Shown in pieces: positions 41,339-51,200 of a DNA stretch of 64,000 nucleotides (position 1 is its first letter; each line of letters begins with the position of its first letter). Under the pieces are notes generated by a model that searched no databases, was not told the DNA's origin, and saw only the letters and a list, made by a program, of their open reading frames with translations. The DNA lies in the IMG/VR virus record IMGVR_UViG_3300017971_000218, positions 1 to 64,000 of that record; one strand, given 5' to 3'. The translations under genes and the position numbers were made by a program. Origin of the DNA: a virus.

Positions 41339-42433
41339 CTATTCCCTCCAAGCCTGCCCTACCTGGTTACCCCATTCGTCGCGCTGTCCTGTGATTGTCA
41401 TCACCCAAATTTGCGGGACCTTAGCCAAACAGTATGGCTGAGTATTGTCCCACTCGTCAAATTGTTTATCATGATAGAATGGATCATGCCATCCATTAAT
41501 AACCTTTAGAATATACGGCGCATCCTCGTCAAGTTGCGCGTGCATGAGTGCGTGTAGCCCTTGAGGAAAGACGCCGGTATAGCGAGCGATCGTAGTCAAA
41601 TCCTCAGTATGGTTGAGATACTGCTCAGTCTTCTCTAGGTGAGACTCCACGCCCCTGTCTCCGTGCTTGGCTAACTCTTCCTCATAGAACTTTGCCTTCG
41701 CCTTTTGCTCTTCTGGATCTTTGATGAAACCCAGGTGCCAGATATACATATCGTTCAGCACGAAACGATACGGCTGCACAGAGTCATCGAAGTAACTACA
41801 GAACGCATTCGGATAGGACATCACGGGGTGAGCCCGGTAGTGCATTCCCTTGTAGTACTTAATGATTCGCTGGTGCTGAGGCTGATGCTCCGGGTCCGCC
41901 TTCTTGATGTGCATCATATCCCGGTAGAAGTGGAGGAACAGCGGGACGAACTCGCGGGCTTGCGGGTAGATGTCGATCAACTCACGCAGCCGGTGGATAT
42001 CCTCGGGGCGGTAGAACTCATCAACGTCGTTTATGATCATCCAGTCGCCCTCATCGAGAAACCGTAGGAACGTGTTCTTGATCTCTTCCAGGTCCACAAA
42101 TGGGCGGTCCTGCTGAATCAACTCCACCTTATCGTCGGGATCATTGTGCTCGATGAACTCAAGGATCTTCTCCACGGTGGCGTCAACAGAGTGACCGTCT
42201 TCCGTGCGATTCGGACGAGCAATCGTCGCCCCCTCGATGACAAGGATCTTATCCACGGCGTCGTAGATCGACCCCATCGTGTACTGGATCAAGTGTTCTT
42301 CATTATGAGCCTGAATACACTGCACCAGCTTGGGGCGCATCTCTAACTCGTCCAGAATATGGTAAGAAGCCTTACTCTGCTCCTCTTCCTTAGCCTTCTG
42401 CTCTTCTGGAGTGAGTTCCTTTTCTTCACTCAT
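41339..42433 (-). CDS. Family 2-type glycosyltransferase (Glyco_tranf_2_4-like)
   Basis: A 364-residue protein with a charged N-terminus (1-30), then LVQCIQAHNEEHLIQYTMGS, VDKILVIEGAT and DEGDWMIINDVDEFYRPEDI containing the DVDEF metal motif typical of this family. FRFVLNDMYIWHLGFIK is a probable acceptor site. A helical C-terminal region follows. The related three-paralogue set uses the DGD version of the same motif. It overlaps the next upstream gene. Confidence 0.75.
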   Translation of the reverse strand: MSEEKELTPEEQKAKEEEQSKASYHILDELEMRPKLVQCIQAHNEEHLIQYTMGSIYDAVDKILVIEGATIARPNRTEDGHSVDATVEKILEFIEHNDPDDKVELIQQDRPFVDLEEIKNTFLRFLDEGDWMIINDVDEFYRPEDIHRLRELIDIYPQAREFVPLFLHFYRDMMHIKKADPEHQPQHQRIIKYYKGMHYRAHPVMSYPNAFCSYFDDSVQPYRFVLNDMYIWHLGFIKDPEEQKAKAKFYEEELAKHGDRGVESHLEKTEQYLNHTEDLTTIARYTGVFPQGLHALMHAQLDEDAPYILKVINGWHDPFYHDKQFDEWDNTQPYCLAKVPQIWVMTITGQRDEWGNQVGQAWRE

Positions 42434-43406
42434 ATGAACTTTCCTTAATCAGCTTCTCCCAACTCTCCTTGAACGCCTTCCTGCTGAAGTGCTGCTCCAC
42501 AACCTTGCGGGAGGCAGAGCCGATCTTCTTCAACTGGTCAGGCGTTAGCTTGGATAGTCGGGCGGCTAGCTCGTTTGCGTCATTCACGAAGATCATCGAG
42601 TTATCGTCGAATAGCTTCGTCAATGTAGGATTACGAACGGAAATCACGGGTAGACCGCGACCTGCTGCTTGTAACACAAGAAGCGGCAGGGGATCTGCCT
42701 CGTGGATGTTGATGAAGCCCGTGTGCCTCTCAAGTAGGGAGGCTTCCTCGACCTCCTGGGTTTCGTAATAGAGACAGCCGTTCCAGCCACGAACCTCGAT
42801 CGGGAGATCCTTGCGGTCCCGGATATCCTTCCATAGCTCGGTCGGATTGAGGTCGATGTGATTGTACCACAGCAGCCACTTACTACTCTTCGGTTTATAC
42901 TTGCGATGCACCGCCGGAGCCCACTCCGGGATCACCACGCTGTCTTCATCTGTGTAGCCCCATGCCTCTTGTGCCTGGGCTGTCTTGAAGACAACGACGT
43001 CTACCTTCTCGTCCAGATCCTTCTTGAAACCCTCGATGTTATACTCGGGCTTCGGGAGGAAGTGCTCGACGTAGATCAGTGGGAAACCCAGCGACTCTGC
43101 TACCATATGTAGCCTCTCAACATGCTGGTATCTATCATGCGCGATGGCAGCGTCAATATACCGATCGATTCCACGGATATCCATCAGAGCCTTCATGTTA
43201 GCTCGGTCGTTGGCATAGCGAGGATCGTAGTAGTATTGCAAGCCCGGGATCATCGGAGCCCAATGGAAGAAGTCCGCCTGCATCCCGTCTGCCATCATGA
43301 GTTGATACCGCTGGTTCCCATCCATCGTGAGAATGGATGGTCTCTCTTCACGCACGTTGGCTGTATTCACAATCCAAAAGATCTGTGCGCCGGAATCAGT
43401 ACTCAT
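42426..43406 (-). CDS. GT-B glycosyltransferase (group 1)
   Basis: A 326-residue protein from ATG 43406, with AGGAG eight bases upstream. The N-terminal domain includes YNIEGFKKDLDEKVDVVVFK, and the C-terminal domain has HTGFINIHEADPLPLLVLQAAGRGLPVISV with the E-x-x-x-x-x-L-x-A-x-x-x-G-x-P donor motif of GT4. No membrane anchor. It precedes further GT-B enzymes in the same operon. Confidence 0.75.
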   Translation of the reverse strand: MSTDSGAQIFWIVNTANVREERPSILTMDGNQRYQLMMADGMQADFFHWAPMIPGLQYYYDPRYANDRANMKALMDIRGIDRYIDAAIAHDRYQHVERLHMVAESLGFPLIYVEHFLPKPEYNIEGFKKDLDEKVDVVVFKTAQAQEAWGYTDEDSVVIPEWAPAVHRKYKPKSSKWLLWYNHIDLNPTELWKDIRDRKDLPIEVRGWNGCLYYETQEVEEASLLERHTGFINIHEADPLPLLVLQAAGRGLPVISVRNPTLTKLFDDNSMIFVNDANELAARLSKLTPDQLKKIGSASRKVVEQHFSRKAFKESWEKLIKESSYE

Positions 43407-43410
43407 CCAC

Positions 43411-44541
43411 TTACTCCTTGAGTAGAGATTCAAGAATCTCTTTGAACATCGGTCCCACGTGCTCGTGGTCGAATCGGTCCAGCCCCGTCACCTTGCGCAG
43501 CTTACCCTCCTTGTGGTCTTCATAGGCAAGGCGCATCTGCTCGATCATAGAGTTCACAGACGGCTCCGCCCATTGCTCCTGGCTGGTGAAGAGATACGGA
43601 AGCGGGTGACGCATATCGTATACGGGCTCGATACTATGACGAACCTCGTAAATCTCGTCCCGCTTCAAGTATGCCTCGGGTCCACCCCACAGAGGAGAGA
43701 CGATGCCGTTGCCGAATGCCGCCGCCTCGAAGAGCGGGATTCCCCACCCCTCGCCGTTGCTTGCGTTGACGTAGACGTCCGCCGTCGCGTGAATACGATC
43801 GACCTGCTCCCGGCTGAGGATCTGTGAGATGACTACGAGCGGAGGACACTTGGGATACCTCATGCCATCGTTGACGTCATTCACAAAACTCATGATCTGC
43901 TCTTCCTCATTGGAGCGGGTCATCTGGTTAAAGTAACCCTTGAGGATAAGCAATACCTTTTCGCCGTCCTGGAACGCACCCGCGTATGCACGCAGTAGCT
44001 TGTCGATCCCCTTCTTCTTCGAGATCTGCGAGACGTTGTAGAAGATGAGGGGCTTCTCGTCGTCGGTCAGCTTCTCACCGGCAATATCGTCAATGAGTTC
44101 GACCTCGCGGGAATACCTCTCCATCTCGAACGTATGTGGCACAACAAACACGGGCTTGTCGCAACCACCCTTCTTGATAGCCTCTGCGCTCATAGGGCAG
44201 AACGTAACCACCGCGTCCATACGGTTGAGAGACTCAGCCCATGCCTGGGGAATCTTGTCCGTCTCGGTAGCAATCATACCCACGTACTTCGCCCGCTTGT
44301 CACCGTCCCGCACCGCCATCTCATTCGGAGTTAAGTGCTGGATGATGATATCAACATTGTCGGGCGAGCGCGTGAACAGCTTCCGCTCCCACGGCTCTAG
44401 CTGATGCTCGTGTCCGTCGTCGTACTTGACGTTACGAAGAACGAGGTCCACGCCAACCTTATTGAGCGCGGCAACGTAGTCCCGGGCTGCTGTAGAATAA
44501 CCAGAGAAGCCCAGGTATGGACTAATGTATAGGACTTTCAC
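43411..44541 (-). CDS. GT4 family glycosyltransferase
   Basis: A 376-residue GT-B enzyme: MKVLYISPYLGFSGYSTAAR at the acceptor domain, LIFYNVSQISKKKGIDKLLRA at the start of the donor domain, and ADVYVNASNGEGWGIPLFEAAAFGN with the E-x7-E nucleotide-sugar motif (GEGWGIPLFEA). GTG 44541 is in a GTGA overlap with AGGAAGAG upstream. It shares architecture with the larger 44741-46606 enzyme. Confidence 0.85.
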   Translation of the reverse strand: MKVLYISPYLGFSGYSTAARDYVAALNKVGVDLVLRNVKYDDGHEHQLEPWERKLFTRSPDNVDIIIQHLTPNEMAVRDGDKRAKYVGMIATETDKIPQAWAESLNRMDAVVTFCPMSAEAIKKGGCDKPVFVVPHTFEMERYSREVELIDDIAGEKLTDDEKPLIFYNVSQISKKKGIDKLLRAYAGAFQDGEKVLLILKGYFNQMTRSNEEEQIMSFVNDVNDGMRYPKCPPLVVISQILSREQVDRIHATADVYVNASNGEGWGIPLFEAAAFGNGIVSPLWGGPEAYLKRDEIYEVRHSIEPVYDMRHPLPYLFTSQEQWAEPSVNSMIEQMRLAYEDHKEGKLRKVTGLDRFDHEHVGPMFKEILESLLKE

Positions 44542-44732
44542 TTCTCTTCCTCTTCCTTTTTCTCTAACATTTTCTTCCAGGCTCTTTCTGGCACAGCACT
44601 CATAAACTTGTCTTCATCGGTGAGCAGAGATGTAGGAAGACTATGTTGAAATACATCAAAGCCGCCGTGGTGGTTCTTGAATATACAAGTATGACCTGAA
44701 TCAGATATCAGATTACCATCGACCCACTTCAT
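44538..44732 (-). CDS. Small unknown protein with charged tail
   Basis: A 64-residue protein: HTCIFKNHHGGFDVFQ is followed by a helical charged C-terminus ending KKMLEKKEEEEK. AAGGG lies before the ATG. No family recognised. It lies between two GT4 genes, and its stop overlaps the downstream start. Confidence 0.45.
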   Translation of the reverse strand: MKWVDGNLISDSGHTCIFKNHHGGFDVFQHSLPTSLLTDEDKFMSAVPERAWKKMLEKKEEEEK

Positions 44733-44740
44733 GTTAGCCC

Positions 44741-46606
44741 TTACGACTTAATGATCATTGCCTGCACGCCGTCCTTCTTCTTCTCATCAGCCTCCACGGT
44801 CTCACCACGGAAACGCTTCTGAGCCTCATTCAGACGCTTGGCAACCTCGTACTCTTGCATCCCTTGTTCAATGAAGAACTTGTAGATGCCGTCGATCGTG
44901 TTCCTACCCTGTTGGAGAGTGGCGAGCCAGAACTGCTTACCCTGCTCGTCCACCGCACGCTTCAGGATATACTGATAGCACCAGTCGATGAACTCGGGGG
45001 CATTCATACCCGGCGGGGGCGGGTCCATACCCGGCTTGACCGGATTCTGCTCGGCTTCCCAACCCTCAGAGCGCGGCTTCTCGTCGATGTTGTCGAAGAC
45101 GAACATCCAACGATCTACCATATCGCCCTCGGTGTAGTTGTCCATAACGCACTTACGCGCATCTTCACCCATCTGCTCGCGTAGCTCGTCGTTGCAGAGT
45201 AGCTCCTGCATCTTCTCAGCGCAGTCATTAATATCTGGTAGAGCACGCTTCTGAGAAGTCTCCGGCTCGTAATACCAACGGTCTACCTCGATCGGCATTC
45301 CACCCAGGTGGACGGTGTATTCGTCCTTGTTGATATACGGGAAGTTCGGGATGCGCACCTTCTCCGTTAGGGCGGAGTAGTCCAGTGCCAGCACCGGGAC
45401 GCCGCAAGCCTTCGCCTCGATGGGCGGGATTCCCTCACCCTCGGCGATTGAAAGCTGGACGTAGAGGTCGGCACAGTTGTAGATCTGCGCGAGAATATCA
45501 CGACTCACACCACCATGAGTGTTCGGGCAAGACGCGGTGTGGCGTCCGCACTTCGCACACTGCACGCTGATCGTCTTGTTGCCGTTGATGGTCTCGACCG
45601 GCTTGTTAGCCAGCGCAACAGCCGGAGCGACAAAGATGTGATTGCACGCACGACACATGAACGTGTTGTACACGAATGCATGTAGGTCATGGCACGTATG
45701 CTCAACGCCGTAGTAGCCCTTCGAGATGCGCTCGATGTGCTTGGGATAGTTGTAGGACTGAGCGTTGTCAGGATAGCTCGTATGCAACCAGAGGATAGCC
45801 TTATCCACCCTGGCGTTGCCACGATATTTGTTCTTCATCTGCGCAAAGGCGTCGATCAGATCCGGGAACAGCTTACGCGCCTGATTACGCATGGTGCTGA
45901 GGATCACGCCGCGATCTTCGATGCGGTCGTTGAAGACCTGATTGCCAACGATGACCGGCGTGTTGGAGCGAACCTGTAGCCACTCGCGCTTGAGTTCTTC
46001 CTTGTCCGCCCCCATAGGACGGAACGTGTCCACGTCGATCGGGGTGCGAAGTGGAACCTTGTGGAGACGAGACCGCTGCTTGCCCAGGACCGTGCTGTTA
46101 CGAGCGAGAGTATCGATACCGAAATCGGTATAGCTCATCACGTAGTCGCACGACTCGTAGGTCTTGATCCAGTCTTCGTCCTGCGGGCAGGAGTCTACTG
46201 TCGGCATCCACAGCCACTTGAAGCAGCCGCGATACGGAGACCGCTTAATCCACTGGTCCATCCAGTGGTCCCTGTTGCAGACGACAAAGTCCGGCTGGAA
46301 GTCGAGAACTACCTCGTCAAACTTCCAAGCGCCGAACTGGTTAATCAACTGCCCCTTGTCTTCCGGGAACGGGGAGGGGGTCATGTAGACGCGCTTCTCT
46401 TCCTCGTTCGTCGGCATACAGAAGTACTGCTTCCAGGGATTGGTATGACGACGCGGATCATTAGCATATCCATAGCTGCCGAACTCAGCGATCTCATACT
46501 TTCCTGTCGCGTACAGCCCCTTTAGCAACCGCTGATTGTATGTTGAGAAACCAGTAGCGAGAAAAGATGACTCGCTTACAATCAATATTCTTTTTTTACG
46601 TTCCAT
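44741..46606 (-). CDS. GT4 glycosyltransferase with inserted zinc ribbon and C-terminal DUF4214-like domain
   Basis: A 621-residue protein. The N-terminal GT-B domain begins RILIVSESSFLATGFSTYN. About 330-385 carry CRACNHIF and CAKCGRHTASC, a four-cysteine ribbon placed just before the donor motif YVQLSIAEGEGIPPIEAKACGVPVL (E-x7-E; written GEGIPPIEAKACG). After the GT domain and a proline-rich linker (KPGMDPPPPGMNAP), the last 95 residues (FIDWCYQYILKRAVDEQGKQ, FWLATLQQGRN) match the DUF4214 pattern of a surface-glycan-associated domain. An enzyme with a zinc site and an added binding module is unusual in phages. Confidence 0.8.
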   Translation of the reverse strand: MERKKRILIVSESSFLATGFSTYNQRLLKGLYATGKYEIAEFGSYGYANDPRRHTNPWKQYFCMPTNEEEKRVYMTPSPFPEDKGQLINQFGAWKFDEVVLDFQPDFVVCNRDHWMDQWIKRSPYRGCFKWLWMPTVDSCPQDEDWIKTYESCDYVMSYTDFGIDTLARNSTVLGKQRSRLHKVPLRTPIDVDTFRPMGADKEELKREWLQVRSNTPVIVGNQVFNDRIEDRGVILSTMRNQARKLFPDLIDAFAQMKNKYRGNARVDKAILWLHTSYPDNAQSYNYPKHIERISKGYYGVEHTCHDLHAFVYNTFMCRACNHIFVAPAVALANKPVETINGNKTISVQCAKCGRHTASCPNTHGGVSRDILAQIYNCADLYVQLSIAEGEGIPPIEAKACGVPVLALDYSALTEKVRIPNFPYINKDEYTVHLGGMPIEVDRWYYEPETSQKRALPDINDCAEKMQELLCNDELREQMGEDARKCVMDNYTEGDMVDRWMFVFDNIDEKPRSEGWEAEQNPVKPGMDPPPPGMNAPEFIDWCYQYILKRAVDEQGKQFWLATLQQGRNTIDGIYKFFIEQGMQEYEVAKRLNEAQKRFRGETVEADEKKKDGVQAMIIKS

Positions 46607-47240
46607 ACTGATCTAACTCCCACTTCCTTCGCAGATTGGGACGAATATTCTTAGGCATACTATCACACTTAGATCTATTTTCAATAGGGTCTAGTGGCTG
46701 GCAATTCTCAATACACATCCCATTTTCTGGATTCTTCCATTTAGACAGGGGAATAATATGATCGATTTCAAATTTGATGCCATAATCGTCCCATGTCCAT
46801 TCTGGACTCCATGTCGGACGCAATTGCATTTCAGACATAAACTCTAGCGTACTACCTACCCCTAATAGAAGTAACGTACTTTTATTCTTCTTCCGCCCGG
46901 TGGTGCGAAGCATTTTACCAATACGTCCGCGTAGATTTTTGATCAACCTATACCCAGGATCAGATCGCCTACGTTCTAAATCATATTTGCGTTTACGAGT
47001 ACGAATTACGTTAGAATTCTTCTCTCTGTATTTCTTCACGGTATTTTTCACGGCATCTGCATTATTCCAATAGTATTGGCGTTTCTGCCGTCGTAAACGT
47101 TCAGCATGTTTTTGTCGGTACTTATCCTGATATTGTTTACAACACAACTTACAAGAAGGATATATACCTCCCTTGTGAGCCTTGCTATTATGGAAGTCAG
47201 ACTCCAACTTAACCTTACCGCATTTACTACAGGTCTTCAT
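46596..47240 (-). CDS. HNH homing endonuclease-like protein
   Basis: A 214-residue basic protein from ATG 47240. CSKCGKVK and CKLCCKQY form an N-terminal zinc knuckle, a long Lys/Arg helix follows, and FEIDHIIPLSKW with ENCQPLDPIENRSKCD is the HNH core. The gene is AT-richer than its surroundings, lacks a good ribosome binding site, and lies between a terminator-like hairpin and a glycosyltransferase start which it overlaps by 11 bases. All this fits a mobile endonuclease gene that entered between ssb and the glycan operon. Confidence 0.8.
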   Translation of the reverse strand: MKTCSKCGKVKLESDFHNSKAHKGGIYPSCKLCCKQYQDKYRQKHAERLRRQKRQYYWNNADAVKNTVKKYREKNSNVIRTRKRKYDLERRRSDPGYRLIKNLRGRIGKMLRTTGRKKNKSTLLLLGVGSTLEFMSEMQLRPTWSPEWTWDDYGIKFEIDHIIPLSKWKNPENGMCIENCQPLDPIENRSKCDSMPKNIRPNLRRKWELDQYGT

Positions 47241-47252
47241 AATACAAAGAAA

Positions 47253-47280
47253 GTGGGCGACAGCATACACCGCCGCCCAC
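47253..47280 (-). terminator. Intrinsic terminator candidate after ssb
   Basis: Leftward RNA reads GTGGGCG, a 14-base loop, CGCCCAC, then UUUCUUUGU. A perfect 7-bp GC-rich stem followed by a U-rich run directly after the ssb stop fits a rho-independent terminator. Transcripts from the promoter candidate at 48.2 kb would stop or be reduced here, so the glycan genes downstream may need read-through or another promoter. Confidence 0.6.
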
Positions 47281-47288
47281 CGTGTTAC

Positions 47289-47663
47289 TTAAAACGGGAC
47301 GTCATCATCGTCGGCTGGCTTTGCCTTCGGCGGTCCGCCCTTGGGCTCGATGAACTGGAAGCCCTCCATGTGGACGCGAATCCGGCTTCGCTTCTCACCA
47401 TCCTTCTCCCACGTCTCCAGCTTCAGCCGACCCTCGACGTGAAGGCGATGCCCCTTCTTTACGCTGCCGTGGATTAGCTCTGCCTGAGCGCCCCACGCAA
47501 CGATATCGACAAAGAGCGTCTCTTCCTGCTGCTCTCCGCCTTGGTTCTTCCAAACACGAGTGACCGCGAGACCGAAGTCGGTGACCGACGTGCCACCAGT
47601 GGTCTTGCGGAGTTCCGGGTCACGAGTCAGGCGACCGAGTAGAATTACCTTGTTGTAGTTCAT
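47289..47663 (-). CDS. ssb: Single-stranded DNA-binding protein
   Basis: A 124-residue OB-fold SSB. MNYNKVILLGRLTRDPEL is the canonical opening, followed by FVDIVAWGAQAELI and KKGHRLHVEGRLKLETW. The short linker ends in DDDDVPF, an acidic-phenylalanine tip like the one bacterial SSBs use to recruit partners. It coats single-stranded DNA at the phage replication fork. ATGA overlap with the HExxH gene ensures co-translation. Confidence 0.95.
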   Translation of the reverse strand: MNYNKVILLGRLTRDPELRKTTGGTSVTDFGLAVTRVWKNQGGEQQEETLFVDIVAWGAQAELIHGSVKKGHRLHVEGRLKLETWEKDGEKRSRIRVHMEGFQFIEPKGGPPKAKPADDDDVPF

Positions 47664-48178
47664 TGACTTCTCTCCAATTGCGTAACTAGAATAAACCTCT
47701 CGAAATTCAAGAGACTGACAAAATCGAACAGCACATCGTCCTTGCGAGCGGTATCGATATGCTGCACATCCAATTCTCTGTTATTGCGATACTCTCCCCA
47801 TATACCACTAAGTGCGGCTTGGGCAGAGACAAACTCTTCAACATCGTCTTCGTTGATGACACATGGCGGCATGAATACGGGACCTGATAGGCGCACACCG
47901 TGTTCAGTGGTGTACTGGATATCAGTGCTGCCCATGATCCGACCGATGCCATGAATGATCTCATGTAGGAAGATCTCAGCCGCAAGATCAGTGATGGTGA
48001 TAAACATATCCTTTTGCAGCAACAGAGACTCAAAGGAATTTTCAACCACGTAAAATCCTTCAAGTCCATTCTCATTGCCTCGCCACTTAAGGCGGAGTTC
48101 ACAGATTTCACCATCTTCAGAGCCGGAAACCGTGACCGATCCAGCGGTTAGGTTTATCTGAACTAATACAGATGCCAT
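47660..48178 (-). CDS. HExxH-containing protein, possible metallopeptidase
   Basis: A 172-residue protein with FLHEIIHGIGRIMGSTD near 89-105: HEIIH is a zinc-metallopeptidase HExxH, although the third ligand cannot be fixed. The N-terminus is beta-rich (VLVQINLTAGSVTVSGSEDG). It is first in the operon with ssb, right behind a promoter candidate, and is unrelated in sequence to the SprT-like protein at 3860-4384. Similar minimal proteases are found in several phages without known targets. Confidence 0.5.
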   Translation of the reverse strand: MASVLVQINLTAGSVTVSGSEDGEICELRLKWRGNENGLEGFYVVENSFESLLLQKDMFITITDLAAEIFLHEIIHGIGRIMGSTDIQYTTEHGVRLSGPVFMPPCVINEDDVEEFVSAQAALSGIWGEYRNNRELDVQHIDTARKDDVLFDFVSLLNFERFILVTQLERSQ

Positions 48179-48188
48179 ATGGATTCAT

Positions 48189-48208
48189 CCCTCTATATAT
48201 ATTATGGC
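48189..48208 (-). promoter_or_regulatory. Promoter candidate (GCCATAAT type) before the ssb operon
   Basis: Read leftward: GCCATAATATATATAGAGGG, in the 38-base gap between the polymerase stop and the HExxH gene. It shares GCCATAAT and TATAG with the gaps at 18.7 and 59.0 kb, and TATATATAGAGG with the rightward leader at 1137-1148. GGCG-CAAA-CGCC forms a tiny stem just upstream. Its AGAGGG end probably also serves as the ribosome binding site. Confidence 0.5.
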
Positions 48209-48216
48209 GTTTGCGC

Positions 48217-51200
48217 CTAAAAACTTTCAGACTTTACCTTAGAAATTTGCTGAATTTTCCAGGCTTTGACACCATCATTGTAGAAGCACCATAGCCGAAC
48301 GATGCTATTTGGGACGAGTAGTTCTCCATACTTCGAGTACGTCTTCGGGAAGACGACCACGTCCTTCAAACCATAGGATCGATCGCTGACAGACAAGAAC
48401 GCCATCGGCTTCCTGTCCTTCTTCGTGTGAACGACGCGAACATCATCAATCTGGACACAAAGCTGGAATCGTTCGTCGTTCTCCATCGATAAAGTATCAA
48501 GACAGTTGTGCCCCGTGTTGGGTAGCGACGTGAAGATATCTTCAAAATTGCCGCTCAGGGGACAGCCAAGATACTTGTGTTCGTTCTGAAGATTCCACTC
48601 CTTGTCGTCACTGAACACCGACTCCTGGTACAGTTTCTCATACAGGACTCTTAGCTTAGCTCGACGATTCTTGTTGGGCACGAACTCCTTCTTACTCTTA
48701 CGGTCATCTACCGTATCCTCGTCGCCCATCGCTTCGATCAGCGGGACGAGCCCGTCAGTAGCGATATTGGCAAAGGCGTGCTCGCGCTCACGCTTCGGCA
48801 AGTCCTGAATGGTCTCGTATTCGAGTTCCATCTGCTTACGCGGCATACCGAACACGTCACACGCTCCACTACGAATCAAGCCCTCCATGACGCGACGGTT
48901 GACCCTGTGCTCATTCGCCAGTCGAACGAAGTGATAGAAGTCAGTCGCAGCACTGCACTTCTGGACCGTGCGCAGCCCGCCGATGCCCACGCCGTGGATG
49001 TGAGATAGACCGAACGCGATAGAACTCTCGCTCGTGATCTCGAAGTCCATGTTGCATACTGTCACCGACGGTGGAGTTACCCGAATACCCGCGATCTTGG
49101 CGTCATTGATAAGTTCCTTGATGCGCTCTAAGGACTTCTGCTTATCGCCCAGGTTGGCGCACTTGATCATGTTGGCGCAGTAGAACTCCGCCGGATAGTT
49201 CGCCTTCAAGAAGGCGTTCTTGTAAGAAAGAAGAGAATACGCCACCGAGTGAGACTTGTTGAATCCGTAGCCCGCGCCCTCTTTGATGTAGTTCCAAAGC
49301 TGCTCAGCGATATCTTCGTAGCCGTTCTGCTTGGCTAGCTCGATGAAGCGAGCCTCCTGCTTGGCAAGTAGCTCCGGCTTCTTCTTGCCGATCGCCTTAC
49401 GCACGATATCCGCCTCGCTCAACGTCATACCAACCATCGCGCACATCTGTAGCGCCTGCTCTTGATAGACGTAGACCGAGTGGGTCGGTCCAAGGACCGG
49501 CTTCAGGTCGTCGTGGATATATGCCTCTTCCTCTTCGCCGTGCTTGATCCGGGCGTAGCGCCTCGTCATCCCAGCGTCGAGGCACGCCGGACGGATCAGG
49601 GCGGCGATGGCAGAGATCTCTTCAACGTTCGTGGGCGCAATAGACTTACACCAAGTCCTACCCAGGTTAGAACGCATCTGGAAGATACCCTCTGTCCGAC
49701 CATCGGCGAGCATCTGAAATGCTCTCTTGTTACCCTGTGGGAATCCCTCGAAGTCAATATCGACACCGTGGCGTTCCTTCACAAGACCCAGGGCGTGGTG
49801 GATGATATCCAACTCGTTGAGCCCAAGGATATCCAGCTTGAGATAGCCGAGTTCATCAACCTCTTCCATCGACCAGCCGCAGATCAGCTTCTTGCCGCTC
49901 TTGTCTCGCACGAGCGGTAGGTTGCCGGTATCAAACGATACGTCGTTGATGATAACGGCGGCAGCGTGGACACCATAGCCGCGATACTTCCCCTCCAGCT
50001 TACGAGCGATCTCGAACACCTTGGGATACAGCTTCTCTGCTGCTGCAAGCTGAGGGTTGATATCGAACGCTTCCTTTAGGGAGATATCCGTGGCGTGGTC
50101 GTCGTTCTTCGGCGGGATCAATCCTGTCACACGGTTCGCCTCGTCAAACGGGACGCCCTGTGTGCGCATTACATCCTTCAGCACGGAGCGGGCAGTCATG
50201 CGACCGAAGGTAATCAACTGAGACACGCGGTCATCACCGAATCGTTCAGCGATGTATTGGATCACGTCTTCCCGATATTCCTTGGCAACATCAATATCCA
50301 CATCCGGGAATGAATGAGAACGACCAACGTTGTAGAACCGCTCCCACACCAAGCCCCACTCGATGGGATCGAGATCCTTACCAGTCACGCCGAGTAGATA
50401 GAGGGTGAGCGAACCACCCGCTGATCCACGACCAGAACCGAACGGAATGCCACGAGCCTTACCCCACGACACCACGTCGTGGACAAGGAGGAAGTATTCC
50501 GCCATACCCGCTTGTTCAATGTCGGCGAGTTCTTTCTTCATGCGTGCCGCATACTCATCCTTATTAGGGCGGCTGCTGATATCAAACTTCTTCCAACCCT
50601 CCAGAGCGAGTTGACGTAGCTGCTCAATAGGAGTATCGTTCGAGTCGTTGCTGATAGTCGGTAGGTGACGTCCACCGACACCGACCTCGAACTCCTCGAT
50701 ACGCTCAGCGATACGTTGGGTCTCGTCGATCTCCTGGGGTGTGCAGTCAAACTGGAGGCACTCTTCGCTGGTCTTAAGGTATAGTTCACCGGCGTAGTCA
50801 GAGTAGCTCTCCTTAACCTCGTTGATGTGACGCGCAGTCATAATACCGATCAGGTGTAGGTGAGCCTCGTGATCCTCCTTTTTGGAGAAGTGGGCGTCCA
50901 TTGTATATACGGTCGGACGACCGTACAACTTCGCCATCTTACGCATGAACGCGTTGATCTTCGCCTGATCGCAGTCAAGATCCCGGCATCCGATATCCTG
51001 GACCTCGAAGTAGAGGTTGTCGCCAAACTCTTTGACCATTAGACCAGCACGCTGAGTAGCTAGAGATTCATCACCCTCGCGGAACGGCTTGCTGACCAGC
51101 CCTTTGGGGCATCCACTCAGAATGATCAAGCCCTCTTTGTTTGCTACCAGAGATCCCCAATCAATCCGTGGCTCGTAATGGAAGAACTCAGGGGAGTTGG

